NCBI RefSeq assembly: GCF_032854445.1
Contig: NW_027018067.1
Location: 31,874-95,873 of the forward strand
DNA length: 64,000 nucleotides
Direction of reading: 5' to 3'
From: Liolophura sinensis
Taxonomy: Eukaryota; Mollusca; Polyplacophora; Chitonida; Chitonidae
Numbering within the stretch: the first letter of the stretch is position 1; each line of letters begins with the position of its first letter. This document shows positions 62,901-64,000 of this stretch, one piece after another. Under the pieces are notes generated by a model. That model was not told where the DNA came from. It did not search any database and worked only from the letters and a program-made list of their open reading frames with translations. The translations under genes were made by a program, and so were the position numbers.

Positions 62901-64000
62901 CCGACGTATTTTTTGACGAGAAATCGAATGGTGCAAACCACGTTGCTCTCCGACCAATACTTTTGGCTGTAGCCACAAATGAATAATCATTGATGTGAAG
63001 ATCACGTGCCCAGCAACGGCTCTTACTCCATGGAAACCAAGGAAATTTGCAATTTTTCAACAGCTGGAGATGCCTGGCCCAATTGCGCATCTTTTGGCAC
63101 CTTATTGATGTGGGTCAGTGTTCAATTGTACTTTTTACAGCGGACTGTATCAAGTACCTTGTGTTTTTTTTATATACAAATGGTTTGCTTTTTCTACATG
63201 TAGATAAAGACATTGAGTTTGTCTTCGACTTAGAAGTAAGACATTTGCTGGGTGAGTTAAATGGGCTTGGCCCAAAGATTTGACGTCGTCTGGGCTACCG
63301 AAGGGCACATAACTTATAATGAAAAGTTGAATATAGTAATGACCAGTCGCGATTGTACATAGTTAATGTAGCCGATTTCAATTAGACAAAATACCAGGCA
63401 AAAATCCAAAAGTGGAAAAACTGTTCCAATGCTGCTGGTAAGAGGCTAATCCGACGTATTTTTTGACGAGAAATCGAATGGTGCAAACCACGTTGCTCTC
63501 CGACCAATACTTTTGGCTGTAGCCACAAATGAATAATCATTGATGTCAAGATCACGTGCCCAGCAACGGCCCTTACTCCATGGAAACCAAGGAAATTTGC
63601 AATTTTTCAACAGCTGGAGATGCCTGACCCAATTGCGCATCTTTTGGCACCTTATTGATGTGGGTCAGTGTTCAATTGTACTTTTTACAGCGGACTGTAT
63701 CAAGTACCTTGTGTTTTTTTTATATACAAATGGTGTGGTTTTTCTACATGTAGATAAAGACATTGAGTTTGTCTTCGACTTAGAAGTAAGACATTTGCTG
63801 GGTGAGTTAAATGGGCTTGGCCCAAAGATTTGACGTCGTCTGGGCTACCGAAGGGCACATAACTTATAATGAAAAGTTGAATATAGTAATGACCAGTCGC
63901 GATTGTACATAGTTAATGTAGTCGAAATCAGTTAGCAAAAAGACCAGGCAAAAATCCAAAAGTAGAAAAACTGTTCCAATGCTGCTGGTAAGAGGCTAAT
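59982..64000 (+). repeat. Shortened copy of the 9-monomer repeat (M110-M117)
   Basis: Linker classes 4 7 2 1 3 1 4 7. M110-M114 match M101-M105 at offset 4950. After that the offset drops to 4400 (gatgtgaag 58595 and 62995), then 3850 (cggccctt, about 59718 and 63568), and then about 3300 for M111 versus M117. Three whole monomers are therefore missing in steps relative to the left copy, or were gained there. M117 is cut by the window end and has a private gtcgaaatc change (about 63921). Confidence 0.88.
62732..63281 (+). repeat. Fusion monomer M115 (M106-type 5', M107-type 3')
   Basis: The 5' part has cagtagcg (about 62795) and aagtgg like M106. The 3' part has gatgtgaag (62995) and ggtttgctttt (about 63183) like M107. 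The switch lies between about 62863 and 62990. The result is one normal-length monomer in place of two, as expected from an in-register deletion or unequal crossover. Confidence 0.82.

Larger units (their letters stand above)
1..64000 (+). repeat. Tandem satellite array, ~550-bp monomer, 116+ copies
   Basis: The same sequence recurs from end to end with a period of 548-553 bp. The anchor following the dyad (at 255, 805, 1356 ... 63540) is found 116 times over 63,285 bp, a mean period of 550.3 bp. All copies are in one orientation, with no inversions and no inserted unique DNA. The window starts two bases inside a monomer boundary (gacgtcgtc) and ends inside a monomer, so neither array edge is seen. 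Monomers are about 97-99% alike by eye. Satellites of this kind usually form centromeric, pericentromeric or subtelomeric heterochromatin; which of these applies cannot be told from sequence alone. I do not recognise the family. No ribosomal, 5S, histone, tRNA or transposon signature was seen inside the monomer. Confidence 0.98.

Noticed and set aside
1-64000. CRISPR array or bacterial repeat locus
   Set aside because: The repeated unit is about 550 bp with no distinct spacers, no cas genes and no bacterial-type genes. This is satellite DNA.
1-64000. Tandem RNA gene cluster (5S rRNA, spliced leader, U snRNA, tRNA)
   Set aside because: No recognisable Pol III A/B box pair, 5S core, splice-leader donor or snRNA motif was seen in the monomer on either strand.
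1-64000. LTR, Helitron or other transposon origin of the monomer
   Set aside because: No terminal repeats, primer-binding site, target-site duplication or coding remnant could be identified. An ancient origin from a transposon cannot be excluded but is not visible.

Overview
The whole window is one uninterrupted head-to-tail array of a satellite DNA with a monomer of about 550 bp. I anchored 116 essentially complete monomers plus a 169-bp partial one at the right end. All lie in the same orientation, and no gene, transposon, RNA gene or unique sequence interrupts them. Neither array edge is visible. A hand count on the monomer at 9354-9904 gives about 40.5% G+C and 18 CpGs. This points to nuclear heterochromatin of a eukaryote, read from a long-read assembly. 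The sequence does not tell me which organism, and I do not recognise the family. The many 60-117 aa open frames on both strands are by-products of one homogenised sequence, and I annotate none as a gene.

Monomers differ from one another by roughly 1-3% by eye. Variation is concentrated in an A-rich linker, a T-run of 7-9, and a few diagnostic sites. I sorted the linkers into seven classes: 1 = cgcaaaaagacc; 2 = agaaaaaaagacc; 3 = agaaaaaatacc; 4 = agacaaaatacc; 5 = agacaaaaaacc; 6 = agcaaaaagacc; 7 = aatcagtt followed by agcaaaaagacc. By monomer number (M) the map reads: M1-3: 6 2 2. M4-16: 1 2 1 1 2 3 2 3 4 7 1 3 2. M17-31: 1 2 1 1 2 3 2 3, then 2 3 2 3, then 4 7 1. M32-39: 1 6 1 1 3 7 1 1. 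M40-42: 5 1 6. M43-49: 5 1 6 2 1 6 2. M50-56: 5 1 6 2 1 6 2. M57-63: 4 1 1 1 3 3 1. M64-68: 5 1 2 1 6. M69-73: 7 7 7 1 7. M74-84: 3 3 1 3 7 1 6 1 2 1 1. M85-90: 1 3 4, 1 3 4. M91-93: 1 6 6. M94-98: 2 2 4 7 2. M99-103: 2 2 4 7 2. M104-109: 1 3 1 1 6 4. M110-117: 4 7 2 1 3 1 4 7.

The map shows a patchwork of higher-order repeats whose period changes along the array. There is a 13-monomer block (1649-8803) with a related block beside it (8804-17065) that carries an extra 4-monomer duplication. A 7-monomer unit is present twice (23119-30821), preceded by its 3-monomer deletion form. A 3-monomer unit is present twice (46225-49524), and a 5-monomer unit twice (51176-56681). A 9-monomer unit (55032-59981) is followed by a copy that has lost monomers (59982 to the window end). 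Fusion monomers mark sites consistent with unequal crossing-over.

Sequence quality is uneven. About 2.84-8.79 kb carries roughly 60 single-base indels, while its clean counterpart at 8.80-17.07 kb carries almost none. Smaller noisy patches lie near 17.3-18.0 and 39.4-39.7 kb. These look like unpolished long-read sequence and should not be read as biology.
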